DNA of 64,000 nt, from assembly GCA_025463215.1 (NCBI GenBank), contig JAOBWF010000146.1, positions 27,097 to 91,096 of the forward strand, written 5' to 3'. The position numbers were made by a program, and so were the translations under genes. Each line of letters starts with the position of its first letter. Within the stretch, counting starts at the first letter, position 1. Shown in pieces: positions 45,352 to 55,595 of this stretch. Below the pieces are notes generated by a model. The model had not been told where the DNA came from, made no database searches, and saw nothing but the letters and a program-made list of their open reading frames with translations. This DNA is from Acidobacteriota bacterium (GTDB lineage: Bacteria > Acidobacteriota > Vicinamibacteria > Vicinamibacterales > CAVVIG01).

Positions 45352-46805
45352 CGACCCACCGAACGCGCATCCTCGTCCTGCTCTGCACGGCCGTCGCCGT
45401 TGCCGCCGGGTGTAGCCGGCGGCCGCCGTCACGTTCGGCGCAGGTACATCAGCTGAAGAAGAGTGAGCTGAGTGTCGCCGAACAGAAATACGGCGTCGCG
45501 CCGATCCCTGACAAGTCGGTCACCTACCAACCCGACGTGATCGTCGTCGGCGGCGGTGCGGATGCCGTCCGGTCACTCAGCTCCAGCGGGATCACATGGA
45601 CGATCGACGCCCATGCGCCTCGTGCGGCCGAGCTTGCCGAAGGCAAAATCATTTTTCTGACGAATCTTGCCGTCGGGCGTGTGCTCGACGTGCGCAAAGA
45701 CGGCGATAACCTCGCGGTCACGCTTGGCCCCGTGACGCTCACTGACATTATCCGCCAGTGCGACATCCGCATCGACGCGATGCCGATCGACTTCACGGAC
45801 GCGATCGCGTTCACCGTGCCCGATCTGCCCGGGCGTGTGGCTCCAGCCGCATCCGCGGAATTGCGGCCGTCGAACGGCATCGAGTCGCACGTCGAGCGCG
45901 TTTCGTACGCCCCCCAATCCGGCTCGGCGCCGCCGCCGGTGCGTGATGTCTCGAACCTCGTCAACTTCAAGGTCGTGCCCACCGCAGACGCACGGGGAAT
46001 CGGTGTGCGCGGCACTTCGGATGGCGGCGGCTTGAAGATGACGTTCGAAGCGCTGGTGCGCATCCAGAAACCGACGCTCGATGCGAAGATCCGCATTACC
46101 GACGGCGGAGGTCTCCAGGAAGCCATGCTCACGCTCGGAGGCGCCGCCGGCCTGACGCTGGTATTCGATGCCGGCACCGACGTCGGCCTCAAGGCGAACG
46201 TCAATGGGCGGCTGCAGGCCACGCCCGATTTCGTGATGCATATTGCGGCCGTTGGACCGGTGCCGATCGCGCTAACCATCCGACAGCAGCTCATCATCAA
46301 GACGGCGCTGGGCGTCAGGAATTCCACACTGAAAGCGCGCGGCGACTATCTGTTCCATGGCTCGTTCGGGGTTGGCTACGACGGCAAACAGTGGGGCCTG
46401 TACGGTCCCGTCGGGTTCTCGCCGAAGACGACCCTCATTCAGACGACCGAGGGTGTCTCGCTTGGCGCAATGGGCGTGAATATGACGCACCAGATGAGGG
46501 TCGTCGCCGGCGTCGGCGCATTGGGCTTTGCCGCGGGGCCGCACTTCGCGCTGAACACGGGCGTGGGTATCTACCAAGGCTCCGATCTCGTCCAGCCCCC
46601 CTGCCGGCAGGCAACACTCCACATCGGCATGTCCGGAGGTATCGGCTACCTGATGCCCAAGCCGGTGACCGATGCCATCAACTTCATCCTCGGCGAGCTC
46701 CACATCCACTATCGGGTCGCGGGCGCAGGCAGTATCGACAGCAAACCGATGACCATCATCGATCAGTCGTCGAAGTTGGCCGGGTGTCCGGCCGATCAGG
46801 GGTGA
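45348..46805 (+). CDS. large predicted lipoprotein of unknown function
   Basis: A 485-residue protein with a lipoprotein signal (VLLCTAVAVAAGC, lipobox AAGC, Cys at about 22). The rest is rich in beta-strand-like patterns (VIVVGGGADAVRSLSSSGIT, VGRVLDVRKDGDNLAVTLGP) and repeated Gly-rich segments. I know of no named family. Two late Cys residues (PPCRQATLHIG and KLAGCPADQG) may form a disulfide. It overlaps the CsgG-like gene by ATGA, which suggests a joint outer-membrane or export role. Confidence 0.82.
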   Translation: MTTHRTRILVLLCTAVAVAAGCSRRPPSRSAQVHQLKKSELSVAEQKYGVAPIPDKSVTYQPDVIVVGGGADAVRSLSSSGITWTIDAHAPRAAELAEGKIIFLTNLAVGRVLDVRKDGDNLAVTLGPVTLTDIIRQCDIRIDAMPIDFTDAIAFTVPDLPGRVAPAASAELRPSNGIESHVERVSYAPQSGSAPPPVRDVSNLVNFKVVPTADARGIGVRGTSDGGGLKMTFEALVRIQKPTLDAKIRITDGGGLQEAMLTLGGAAGLTLVFDAGTDVGLKANVNGRLQATPDFVMHIAAVGPVPIALTIRQQLIIKTALGVRNSTLKARGDYLFHGSFGVGYDGKQWGLYGPVGFSPKTTLIQTTEGVSLGAMGVNMTHQMRVVAGVGALGFAAGPHFALNTGVGIYQGSDLVQPPCRQATLHIGMSGGIGYLMPKPVTDAINFILGELHIHYRVAGAGSIDSKPMTIIDQSSKLAGCPADQG

Positions 46806-46956
46806 TGAACATCGCGGTTTCCACACCCGTGAGTCGGGCGTCGGCGAAAATGTGACGACAAGAAGAGGTCACGTTCGACTCGTCGTGATCGGCGCGACCG
46901 CCTGCGAATTCCACCAGGCTTAGAACGATGCCTGTCGTGCAGCGCGACTCGGCAGA

Positions 46957-47316
46957 TCAACCGCCGTCCTCTTCCTCGGCGTCGAGCACCCACGCGACCC
47001 GGAAGAAATACCCGGCGGCGAGCGCGGCGCACGCGGCGACGATCAACGCCTGACCGAGAGGGCTGGTGAGTTTCTGCTGCCACTCCGTAAGGATGGCGCC
47101 CGACGCGCCCATCATCACGCCCATGCCGTGCTGCATCGACCGCGCGTAGCCGAGCGCATTCGTGTCGTCGAGCGCGGGATCCGCGGCGCGCGTCTTGACC
47201 GCGTAGACGGTCGCCGCGCCAGCCATCCCAATCCCGAGGACCGCCCAGCCGATCGCGCGCAGTCGATCGGATCGTTTGTCCGGCAGCAGCGAGGCCACCT
47301 GGTTATTCGATTTCAA
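46957..47316 (-). CDS. small membrane protein of unknown function
   Basis: A 119-residue protein with two hydrophobic segments (about 21-41, AIGWAVLGIGMAGAATVYAV, and about 88-108, ALIVAACAALAAGYFFRVAW), a central loop with GMGVMMGAS, and an acidic C terminus DAEEEDGG. I do not recognise the family. It stands alone between unrelated genes, and its frame is the only well-formed one here. Confidence 0.65.
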   Translation of the reverse strand: MKSNNQVASLLPDKRSDRLRAIGWAVLGIGMAGAATVYAVKTRAADPALDDTNALGYARSMQHGMGVMMGASGAILTEWQQKLTSPLGQALIVAACAALAAGYFFRVAWVLDAEEEDGG

Positions 47317-47486
47317 TCGCGATGCGGTCCGCCGGCTGGTCGCTCACGTTGCGCTCCGTGTGCGTCGCCGCGCCGGCCACTCGGACGTCATCGGCCTCGG
47401 CGCCCGGCTGATCGTTCAGCGTCGATATCACGCACGATAGGATCATTCGTGTGACGTGCATCCGTCGATTATGACCACTCCGCCCG

Positions 47487-47492
47487 TATAAT
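47487..47492 (+). promoter_or_regulatory. -10 box of the tannase-family esterase
   Basis: A perfect TATAAT 14 bases before ATG 47507. It supports that start over TTG 47501, which would lie almost at the transcription start. No clear -35. Confidence 0.45.
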
Positions 47493-47506
47493 CCACCCGT
47501 TTGACT

Positions 47507-49036
47507 ATGCAGAAGAAAACCCTCATCGGCGTCCTTGCGCTCGGGCTCGGCGGATCCGGCATGGTCCCGCGAATCGTGGCCGCGGCACCGGTCGGATGTG
47601 AAGAGCTCGCCGGAAAATCGTTACCGAACACGACAATCCTCTCGGCGGAGTCAATTCCTGCCGGCGGGTTCACGCTTCCCGGTAGCGGGAATGCGGCGGC
47701 CACTGCCGCGTTCAGCACGCTGCCGGCGTTCTGTCGCGTCGTCGCGCGGCTGACGCCGACGCCCGACTCCGACATTCGCGTCGAGGTGTGGCTGCCGCGG
47801 GCCGGATGGAACCGCAAGCTGCAGGCGGCGGGCAACGGCGGGCTCGGCGGAACGATTCCGTATCCCGCGCTCGCCGCGGCGGTTCGCGCCGGCTATGCGG
47901 CGACCGCCACCGACACCGGCCACGTCGGCGGCAATGCCGACTTCGTCGCGGGCCATCCGGAAAAGCTGATCGACTTCGGCTACCGCGCGATTCATGAAAT
48001 GACCGTCTCGGCCAAGGCCCTCGTCGCGGTGCACTACGATGCGCGACCGCAGCGCTCCTATTTCAGCTCGTGCTCCACAGGGGGCCGTCAGGCGCTCGTC
48101 GAGGCGCAGCGTTATCCCGACGACTTCGACGGCATCGCCGCCGGTGACGCTTCGTGGGATCAGATGCGACTCTACGCGGCACGCGTCGCGCTGAACGTGT
48201 TCGTCAATCGCGATCCGGCAGCGGTGATTCCTTTCAGCAAGTACCCGATGATCCACAACGCGGTGCTGAACGCGTGCGACGCCGCCGACGGTGTCCACGA
48301 CGGCGTGATCGAGGATCCGGCCCGCTGCCGCTTCGACGTTGCAGCGTTGACGTGCGCCGCCGAGGATCGCGCGGATTGTCTGACCAGGCCGCAGGTCGAC
48401 ACCGCCAAGGCGATGACCTCGCCGATCGCGGATCCGCGCACCGGCGCCGTGCTGCATCCGGGCCGCTACTACCCGGGGTCGGAGCTGGGTTGGGGCGGTG
48501 TCGCCGGTCCGGCGCCGTCAGGGGAGTCGCTCGAAGGCATGCGGAAGATCGTCTTTACCCCCGGCTGGGACTATCACGCCATCCGCCTGCCCGACGATGT
48601 GGACCGGGCGGTGCGCGCGGACAACGGTTTGCTTTACGCCGGCGATCCCAATCTTGCGCCGTTCTTCCGCCGCGGCGGCAAGCTGCTGATGTATCACGGC
48701 TGGGCGGATCCGCTGGTCACGCCGGATGCGAGCCTGATCATGTTCAAGCGGATCAACGACGCGGTCGGAGCCGCCGCCGCGAATGCGCTCGCGCTGTTCA
48801 TGGTGCCGGGCATGGGCCATTGCCAAGGTGGACCGGGCACCGACGTGTTCGACAAAGTCTCGGTGATCGATCAGTGGGTCGAGTCGGGCGCCGCACCGCA
48901 GTCGATCGTCGCGTCGCACATGACCGGCACGACCGTCGATCGAACCCGCCCGTTGTGTGCGTATCCATTGACGGCGCACTACATCGGCAGCGGCAGTACG
49001 GACGAGGCGCGAACCTTCCGCTGCCAGGCGCCCTAG
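47507..49036 (+). CDS. exported tannase/feruloyl-esterase-family hydrolase
   Basis: A 509-residue protein with a signal peptide to about residue 26 (VLALGLGGSGMVPRIVAAA), followed by the tannase/feruloyl esterase domain. It has catalytic Ser in SSCSTGGRQALV, Asp in YHGWADPLVTP, and His in MVPGMGHCQGGPG. The Cys pair that links Ser and His regions is present (CSTGG and HCQGG), as in the CS-D-HC motif. It should release phenolic acids from plant polymers or tannin esters in the periplasm or outside. Monocistronic. Confidence 0.92.
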   Translation: MQKKTLIGVLALGLGGSGMVPRIVAAAPVGCEELAGKSLPNTTILSAESIPAGGFTLPGSGNAAATAAFSTLPAFCRVVARLTPTPDSDIRVEVWLPRAGWNRKLQAAGNGGLGGTIPYPALAAAVRAGYAATATDTGHVGGNADFVAGHPEKLIDFGYRAIHEMTVSAKALVAVHYDARPQRSYFSSCSTGGRQALVEAQRYPDDFDGIAAGDASWDQMRLYAARVALNVFVNRDPAAVIPFSKYPMIHNAVLNACDAADGVHDGVIEDPARCRFDVAALTCAAEDRADCLTRPQVDTAKAMTSPIADPRTGAVLHPGRYYPGSELGWGGVAGPAPSGESLEGMRKIVFTPGWDYHAIRLPDDVDRAVRADNGLLYAGDPNLAPFFRRGGKLLMYHGWADPLVTPDASLIMFKRINDAVGAAAANALALFMVPGMGHCQGGPGTDVFDKVSVIDQWVESGAAPQSIVASHMTGTTVDRTRPLCAYPLTAHYIGSGSTDEARTFRCQAP

Positions 49037-49186
49037 AGCAGGTAGCGCGCGACGTAGTCGTTGGGTGGTGCGACATGGCGAAGCGGCGACCCTGACTGTG
49101 TTCGGACCTCGGCCGTTCCATCCTCAAGCCTGACGCGCGGTCGGTTGAGCAACGATGACGCCACGGGGATTGTTGTCGCGTCGTTA

Positions 49187-51088
49187 TCAGTCGCGGAGCG
49201 CGAGATCCGCGCGCGCGCTGAGCAGCGGATCCCGTTTGCTGACAACGGCGAGGTAGAGCATTCCTGCTTTCAGATCCGCAGCCTCTGGTTCCGACAACAT
49301 CACCGCTCCGTAGACGCGCGCCGACGGTGACTTAGTGAGGATGTGCCCGACGCCGCCGTTCGCGCGGTTCACTCGGCGATGGAGATACACGCCGGCGATC
49401 TGCTCGAGCGATGTCGCGGGCAGTGCGATGTCGTACCCGAGGCGGCGCGTCTGCGCGTCGAACGTGAAGCGAGCGGCCGCGGTGAACGGGACCGCGCCTT
49501 TGGCTGTGACTTCGAAGCTCGAGCGGCTGGCGCTCGCCGACGCCGCCGCAACGGGCCTTCGATCGACTGACGGGGGCTTGCGATGGCGCGTCGCCTGCTC
49601 GAACGCGTACGCGATCGCGATCAGCGTCGACTCGGCGAACGGACGGCCGAGCAGCTCCATGCCGACCGGGAATCCGCCTGGCGTGAATCCGGCCGGCACG
49701 TTCATCGCCGGGAATCCTGTCTGCGGCGACAGCGCCTCGTTGCTGCCGAGTTGATTGCCGCCAATCACCGGCGCGATCCTTCTCACGATCGGATACACGA
49801 GCGCGTCGAGGCGGCTGTCGTCCATGACCCCAAGCACCGCCTGTCCCAGTATCTCGCGCGCGGCGAGACGGCGCCGGTGTTCGTCGCTCTCGAAGTAATC
49901 GTCGGCTGTTCGGTTCGCGAGGTCGAGTATGCCTTGGAGCTCCGCGACGTGTAGTCCAGACGCGAGCAGCTCCTCGACCGATGCGACCGGCGCGCCGGAG
50001 GTCTTCAAGTAGCCGCCGAGCGACGCCTTGATCTCCTGCAGGAAGACATCGGACGCCGCGATCATCGCGGCGAGATTCGGGATCGCGACGTCCACCGCCG
50101 TGGCGCCGTGTGCTTTCATCTCGTCGACCGCGCGCTTCACCACCGCGGCCACTTCCATGTCTTCTGGCGCGCCGCCGAAATACTCCGTCAGTACGCCGAT
50201 GCGCGCGCCCTTGAGCGCATGGCGTTTGAGCGACGACGTGTACAGGCGCGGAATCTTGCCGTTGCCGTTCGCGGTGACCGGATCGTTGGCATCATAGCCG
50301 GCCGTCGCATCCAGGAGCAGGGCGATGTCTTCGACTGTCCGCGCAATCGGTCCGCCGACGTCCTGTGTGCGGCTGAACGGAATGATGCCGGCGCGGCTCG
50401 AGAGTCCGATTGTCGGCCGGAGGCCCACGACGTTGTTATGGGAGCTCGGGATGCGGATGGATCCGGCCGTGTCGGTGCCGAGGGTGGCGGCGGCGAAGTT
50501 CATCGTGGCGGCGACAGCCGAGCCGCCGCTGCTGCCGCCTGGGGCGCGCGTCAGGTCGTACGGGTCGAGCGTCTGTCCGCCGATCGAACTCACCGTCGTC
50601 AGGCCCAGCGCGAGCTCGTGCAAATTCACTTTGCCCAGGATCACCGCGCCCGCGTCCCGCAGCCTTCTCACCTGAAACGCGTCGTCTTTCGGCTGATGAC
50701 CAGACAGCGCGAGGCATCCGCCTGTCGTCGCGCTGTCGTTGGTGTCGAAGTTGTCTTTCAGGAGAATGGGGATGCCATGCAGCGGGCCGCGCGGGCCCTG
50801 CCTCCGGCGCTCCTCATCCAGCTCGCGCGCGTACCTCTCCGCGTGCGGGTTCATCGCGATGACTGCATTCACGCACGGTCCCAACTGGTCGTACGCCGCA
50901 ATGCGATCCCGGTAGAACACCACCAGCTGCGCCGACGTCAGCTGTCCCGCGGCCATGGCGCGCTGCAGTTCGCGGATGTTCTTCTCGAGCGGGTCGAAGC
51001 CCGCCGCGCCCAGCGCGCGCTGAATCGACGTCCCGGCGACGATTGTTGCGCCTGCTGACTTGAGGAACGCGCGTCGCGACTCGTTCAT
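49187..51088 (-). CDS. exported amidase-signature enzyme with C-terminal CHRD-like domain
   Basis: A 633-residue protein. A Tat-type signal (SRRAFLKSAG) is followed by the amidase signature domain (about 30-510). The catalytic Lys is in ILLKDNFD, and the two Ser are in GGSSGGSA and GTDTAGSIRIPSS. Residues about 525-633 form a beta-rich domain (RFTFDAQTRRLGYDIALPA, then GVYLHRRV) resembling CHRD domains. It hydrolyses an amide outside the cytoplasm; the substrate is unknown. A TATACT box lies 9 bases before the ATG, so the message is probably leaderless. Confidence 0.9.
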   Translation of the reverse strand: MNESRRAFLKSAGATIVAGTSIQRALGAAGFDPLEKNIRELQRAMAAGQLTSAQLVVFYRDRIAAYDQLGPCVNAVIAMNPHAERYARELDEERRRQGPRGPLHGIPILLKDNFDTNDSATTGGCLALSGHQPKDDAFQVRRLRDAGAVILGKVNLHELALGLTTVSSIGGQTLDPYDLTRAPGGSSGGSAVAATMNFAAATLGTDTAGSIRIPSSHNNVVGLRPTIGLSSRAGIIPFSRTQDVGGPIARTVEDIALLLDATAGYDANDPVTANGNGKIPRLYTSSLKRHALKGARIGVLTEYFGGAPEDMEVAAVVKRAVDEMKAHGATAVDVAIPNLAAMIAASDVFLQEIKASLGGYLKTSGAPVASVEELLASGLHVAELQGILDLANRTADDYFESDEHRRRLAAREILGQAVLGVMDDSRLDALVYPIVRRIAPVIGGNQLGSNEALSPQTGFPAMNVPAGFTPGGFPVGMELLGRPFAESTLIAIAYAFEQATRHRKPPSVDRRPVAAASASASRSSFEVTAKGAVPFTAAARFTFDAQTRRLGYDIALPATSLEQIAGVYLHRRVNRANGGVGHILTKSPSARVYGAVMLSEPEAADLKAGMLYLAVVSKRDPLLSARADLALRD

Positions 51089-51097
51089 CGGACGGCG

Positions 51098-51103
51098 AGT
51101 ATA
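51098..51103 (-). promoter_or_regulatory. -10 box of the amidase gene
   Basis: TATACT on the minus strand with 9 bases to ATG 51088. Transcription would begin 2-3 bases before the ATG. Confidence 0.45.
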
Positions 51104-51401
51104 TCGCGCTGACGTGAAGCTGGCGAAGGCCTGATTGACGGGGACGGTTATCTCGCCGAAAGTCGCGCAGGTTGGATTGGAGCATCCGTCCTGAGACGAT
51201 GCCGGTCAAGCGGCATCACGTTCGATTCGCAATCGGTCGTTCACGGCAATTCGGCGCTTTTGCTTCCGCCGATTTGCCGCGCACGTGAGCCCGCAGGTGA
51301 CCTGCCGGTGCGAGTGGGGAGTGTTGCACTTCTTGCAGTCGGTAACGACTCGCGGCATCCGGCGACCGTCCGTTCGTCCTGGTGGTTCGCCACGAGCACT
51401 T
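51104..51401. other. intergenic region
   Basis: About 300 bases, where the composition becomes less GC-rich. No frame has a convincing start or domain. Nothing is recognised. Confidence 0.35.
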
Positions 51402-51716
51402 CTACATCGCTGTCGGAATCTCTTCCTCTGGGACTGGGGTCGACGCCACTGTTCGTTCTGTCGAGTGCTTCATCCACATTCGGCGCGAAATCCGCCCGCG
51501 TTTCGAAATGTTGCGGCGAGCGATCGGGAGCGGCGGCATAGGGCGACGGATCGCCGGAATCGCGAGGTATGCGTCTCTATTACATGAGGGACACTTCACT
51601 TTGAGGCACCGAAAGTCATCGCAAACCTCTATCACGATGACGTCCGCCGAGTCGCAGTGCGGACAGGACATCGGCACAGTCTTCGCCGGGCATGAAATGG
51701 CCATGTCCCGGATCAT
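51402..51716 (-). CDS. small zinc-ribbon-like protein
   Basis: A 104-residue frame with two CxxC pairs, CPHC and CPSC, 24 residues apart (residues about 18-45). This is a zinc-ribbon layout, followed by a basic stretch and an unstructured tail with PVPEEEIPTA. The N terminus MIRDMAISCPAK has alternative Met starts at 51704 and 51671. The opposite-strand frame has no such features. Function is unknown; a nucleic-acid or protein-binding role is only suggested by the ribbon. Confidence 0.5.
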   Translation of the reverse strand: MIRDMAISCPAKTVPMSCPHCDSADVIVIEVCDDFRCLKVKCPSCNRDAYLAIPAIRRPMPPLPIARRNISKRGRISRRMWMKHSTERTVASTPVPEEEIPTAM

Positions 51717-51905
51717 GACGGGTGTTTACCGGCCGGTCAGTTCCAAATTGAACACGTCGCAGTATTGATGGGTTGGCAGTCCGCGCCGCGCCGGATGCAG
51801 CGCCCTTAGGTCGCGTTCGCCATAGGCCGAGCGTATCAACGACCGTGAGCTCGCAGGTGTCTCGAATTGCACGACGCGCGTATCGAAGCGCGATTCGCGC
51901 GCGGA

Positions 51906-52127
51906 TTAATGATTGGTCGCGAGAGCTTGGTAGACATTCATCTTCGCAACGAGAAATTGTGTAGCGCCTTCAACGTCGGAGAAGACGTGGCGGTGAACTT
52001 CTACACTGTTCTCGAAAATGTAGACTTCAATGTCGCCATTGTCGAGCGTCCGACTGGAGGCGGAAGCTTGCCCCACTTCCCAAATAATTGTCGCTCGCCG
52101 AAGGTGGACCGGTTTGAATGTGTCCAT
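51906..52127 (-). CDS. 73-residue protein of unknown function
   Basis: A small frame with a balanced composition unlike the Arg/Ser-rich shadows: the core WEVGQASASS then NGDIEVYIFENSVEVHRHVFS reads as a small beta-rich domain, and the C terminus AKMNVYQALATNH is helical. No family is recognised. It lies in the gene-poor 51-52.6 kb stretch. Confidence 0.5.
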   Translation of the reverse strand: MDTFKPVHLRRATIIWEVGQASASSRTLDNGDIEVYIFENSVEVHRHVFSDVEGATQFLVAKMNVYQALATNH

Positions 52128-52633
52128 CGTCCTCTACAAAAACAGAGCGACCGTCCCAGCGTCACACACGGGACGCTCGGCGCCTTCAAGAACTATTTGG
52201 TGAGATGTACTTAGCGCACGCAACGTTAAAAGGACAGTGGCGATCTTGTAAAAGGAACGTGTGGATGACCGCAGGTGGAACAGTTAGACGCGTTACCTGT
52301 TTGCGCTGACTCGTGCAAGGCAGACAGGGCGAGTTCGCGTTCGAGCACTTCGGACAAGTGGCCGGCCCTCCGCATCGCCGCCGCGACGAGCTCATCCAAA
52401 AGCAGGATGGCTGTCGCCGTTGGTTCCGCGACGGAGTGCGGACGTGCCGGGAGGTTGACGAGTCCTTGATCTGACCGGCCCTTCTATGGTCCTCAAGGAC
52501 GCGGTTGGCAAGCGGTTGATCTGCAAAAGAATGTGCGGTTTGTCGGACGAATACCTACGAGCGGTATTCGCGAAATGCTCTACCATCGCCCGCAACAGGT
52601 ACGACACGGAAATGAGCCAGGCGCTTCGTCGCA
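52128..52633. other. gene-poor region before the PAS hybrid kinase
   Basis: About 500 bases of lower GC content. Apart from a possible 57-residue minus-strand ORF (52226-52399) I see no supported gene, repeat or RNA. Confidence 0.35.
52226..52399 (-). CDS. possible 57-residue Cys-containing protein
   Basis: The minus-strand frame from TTG 52399 reads a plausible helix (DELVAAAMRRAGHLSEVLER, then ELALSALHES) and a CSTCGHPH motif that could bind zinc, ending in TAA. The frame is open further upstream but has no ribosome site or ATG at a good place. It could also be the tail of a decayed gene. Confidence 0.25.
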   Translation of the reverse strand: MDELVAAAMRRAGHLSEVLERELALSALHESAQTGNASNCSTCGHPHVPFTRSPLSF

Positions 52634-55360
52634 TTGCAAGGTGAGAATTCGCATCGCCACAGCGGAACATCTGGCGTGTGCCAATACCGGGCTCCGAGTG
52701 CCCGACGAGCGATCGAAATCCATGTCGATACATTGCAATCGCCTTCATTGAACATCCCACGAAACTCCTGGCCGTCACAGCTGGCCGTTGCGGCTGGAAG
52801 TATGGCGTGTGCGCTCGTGCTGACCCATCGGTTCTGGCTGCTGGTTCAACACACGCCATTCCTTTTGAGTTTTGGCGCCGTCGTGTTGAGCAGCCGCCTG
52901 GGTGGTCGAAGGGCCGGCCTTCTTGCGGTCTTTGTCGGTGCTGTGGGGCACACCTTGTTTCCGCCGCCGATTCCCGAAGGCGGGTTCGGGATCCTTCTTG
53001 CCGGTTTCGTCATCATCTCCGCGACCTGCAGCTGGCTTGTCGCACGTCAATACGAGGTCGAAACCGATCTGCGCGCGAGCCAAGCGCGCCTCACTGACGC
53101 CCAACAGATTGCGCACATTGGCAGTTGGGAGTGGAACGTCGCCGACCACACCGGATCGTGTTCCCTGGAACTCTACGAGATCTGTGGGATAAGCCCGGGA
53201 TCGTTCACACCAACCGTGGCAGCATTCATGGCGCTGTTGCCGATCGACGAACAGGAGAAAGTCAGCAACATTGTCCAGAAGGCTCTTATTGATCACCGAC
53301 CCTTCCAATTCGAGCACCACATCGTGCGGCCGGACGGCATCAGACGAGTGATGAATTCACGGGGCCGGGTCATCGTTGGCGACAACGGCGAAGTCGTCCG
53401 GATGGTGGGCGCCGCTCAAGACATCACGGAGCAGAAGGCCGCTGAAGAGGTCATCAGCCGGAGTGAGCGTCGATTGAAGACGATCATCGACGCGGAGCCA
53501 GCTTGCGTCAAACTCGTGTCCCCCGATGGTCTGCTGCTGGACATGAACCAGGCCGGACTGGAGATGATCGGCGCCGACAATCTTGGACAGATCGTCGGCC
53601 GGCCGGTCATCGCCCTGATTCATCCGGACGATCGCGACCAGTATCAGGACATGCACAGAGCGGCGACCGCCGGCTGTCCAGGCCGATTGGAGTTTCGCAT
53701 TGTTGGGCTCGACGGTCAGGAGCGCTGGGTGGATTCCCGTGCCGTCCCGTTCGAGACGGCCTCCGGATATCAACTGCAGCGCGCGGTGTTGAGCGTCACG
53801 AGCGACATCACTGAACGCGTTCGAACTCAGCGCACGCTTCATGATACGGAAGAGCGGATGCGCTTCGCACTCGAATCGTCGCGGCTCGGCGTCTGGCAAA
53901 CGAATATCGAAACAGGTGTCAGCTATTGGTCGCACACCTGCGAAGTCCTGCATGGACTTGAGCGTGGCACCTTCGGCAAAAGCCTGGATTCATTCATTGA
54001 CTGCGTGCATCCTGCGGATCAGGAAGCGGTACGCAGGGAAATAGACGCCGCGGTTCGCGAACATCGGGACGCCGAGCTTGCGTATCGAACGGTGTGGCCG
54101 GACCACACCGAACATCAAATCCTTTCACGCGGCCACTTTTTCTACGATGACGCCGGTGTGCCCCTCCGCGGCGATGGCATCTCGATCGATATCACAGAGC
54201 GGCGGTCGCTCGAGGCACAGCTCAGGCAATCGCAGAAAATGGAAGCGATCGGCCTGCTCGCGGGAGGGATCGCGCACGACTTCAATAATCTGCTGACCGC
54301 CATCGGCGGCTACACGGAGCTCGTACTCCGCACGTTCGCTGGTGAGGACACACGGCGGGACGATCTTCTGGAAGTGGTGAAGGCGGCACAGCGTGCGGCG
54401 GCGCTGACGCGGCAATTGCTGGCGGTCAGCCGGCGCCAAATCTTGGAGACGACGGCGCTGGATGTGAACGCCATGGTTGCGGATGTTCAAAAGCTTCTTC
54501 GTCGCACCATTCCAGAGAACATCGACCTTCAGCTTGAACTCAGTTCAACGCTGGAGTCCGTGCGCGCCGACCGAGGCCAGCTCGAACAGGTCGTGCTCAA
54601 TCTTGCCGTCAATGCCGGGGACGCGATGCCAAAGGGCGGCCAGCTGCGCCTGGCGACCGCCTGCGTCGATGTCGACGAACCCTGGGCACGGCGCCATCCG
54701 CCGATGAAGGCAGGTCGATATGTCCGTTTGACGGTGCGGGACACAGGCATTGGGATGACGGAAGAAACGCAGGCGCATATGTTCGAACCGTTCTTCACGA
54801 CAAAGGAGTGCGGAAGGGGAACCGGACTCGGCCTGGCGACCGTGTATGGCATCGTGAAGCAAAGTCACGGATTTATCTGGGTGGACAGCAAGATCGAAGG
54901 TGGAACGACGTTCGAGATCTACTTGCCTGTCGTGCAGGGGCCGGTTGACGCGCCAGATCGGGTCGACCCTACGGTGATCGTCGAAGGCGGGTCTCAAACC
55001 ATCCTGCTCGCAGAGGATGACGGCGCGGTTCGGCGACTCGGCCGCGACATCCTGGTCAACCAGGGCTATACCGTACTGGGCGCCCGTGACGGTGACGAAG
55101 CGCTACTGATCGCACGGCGGTATCCCAACACCATCCACCTCTTGATTGCCGATGTCGTAATGCCGGGCCTGAGCGGGCGGGATGTAGCCCTTCGTCTCGT
55201 CCGCGACCGACCCGGCCTACGCGTTCTGTACACGAGCGGCTACACGGAAAACGTGATGATGCGCGCCGGATTCGAGAGTGGCCTCGCGTTGCTTCCTAAA
55301 CCGTTCCTGCCTGGGGATCTGCTACGAAAGGTAAAGGAGATACTCGGGACGGCAGATTGA
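52634..55360 (+). CDS. membrane PAS-domain hybrid histidine kinase with C-terminal receiver
   Basis: Up to 908 residues. Residues about 48-140 hold three hydrophobic segments ([20 protein letters not shown] lies in a DUF4118/MASE-like sensor). Three PAS domains follow (about 155-275, 280-400 and 405-530), each ending in the DITE/DITER type motif. Then come HisKA with the His in [11 protein letters not shown], HATPase ([21 protein letters not shown]), and a receiver (about 790-905; DVVMPGLSG, acceptor Asp in IADVVMPG). The start is unclear: TTG 52634 is the longest, and TTGs at 52733 and 52748 are also possible. It probably signals to the receiver gene downstream. Confidence 0.88.
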   Translation: MQGENSHRHSGTSGVCQYRAPSARRAIEIHVDTLQSPSLNIPRNSWPSQLAVAAGSMACALVLTHRFWLLVQHTPFLLSFGAVVLSSRLGGRRAGLLAVFVGAVGHTLFPPPIPEGGFGILLAGFVIISATCSWLVARQYEVETDLRASQARLTDAQQIAHIGSWEWNVADHTGSCSLELYEICGISPGSFTPTVAAFMALLPIDEQEKVSNIVQKALIDHRPFQFEHHIVRPDGIRRVMNSRGRVIVGDNGEVVRMVGAAQDITEQKAAEEVISRSERRLKTIIDAEPACVKLVSPDGLLLDMNQAGLEMIGADNLGQIVGRPVIALIHPDDRDQYQDMHRAATAGCPGRLEFRIVGLDGQERWVDSRAVPFETASGYQLQRAVLSVTSDITERVRTQRTLHDTEERMRFALESSRLGVWQTNIETGVSYWSHTCEVLHGLERGTFGKSLDSFIDCVHPADQEAVRREIDAAVREHRDAELAYRTVWPDHTEHQILSRGHFFYDDAGVPLRGDGISIDITERRSLEAQLRQSQKMEAIGLLAGGIAHDFNNLLTAIGGYTELVLRTFAGEDTRRDDLLEVVKAAQRAAALTRQLLAVSRRQILETTALDVNAMVADVQKLLRRTIPENIDLQLELSSTLESVRADRGQLEQVVLNLAVNAGDAMPKGGQLRLATACVDVDEPWARRHPPMKAGRYVRLTVRDTGIGMTEETQAHMFEPFFTTKECGRGTGLGLATVYGIVKQSHGFIWVDSKIEGGTTFEIYLPVVQGPVDAPDRVDPTVIVEGGSQTILLAEDDGAVRRLGRDILVNQGYTVLGARDGDEALLIARRYPNTIHLLIADVVMPGLSGRDVALRLVRDRPGLRVLYTSGYTENVMMRAGFESGLALLPKPFLPGDLLRKVKEILGTAD

Positions 55361-55595
55361 TACTGGTCGGGGCGTGGAAACAGCGCATTGGCCGCAACGA
55401 TGCGGCCCAGTTCGCGCATCTTGCGGAGCGTGCGTCACACATGGCCACGATGCCGAGAGGGGGCGGCCGTTGCAACAGCCGGGTCGTCGCAGTTATCTTC
55501 CGCGCTGAGTCTGGCAATAGTACAGGTTGCCGGAACATATCAGCAGTCAGTTGCGAGCGACTCGGTCGCGAGTGTCGAGGAATGTGGTCAAACGC

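Noticed and set aside
51382..51768. 128-residue plus-strand frame opposite the zinc-ribbon-like ORF
   Set aside because: No domain or Cys pattern. The minus-strand frame with two CxxC pairs is better.
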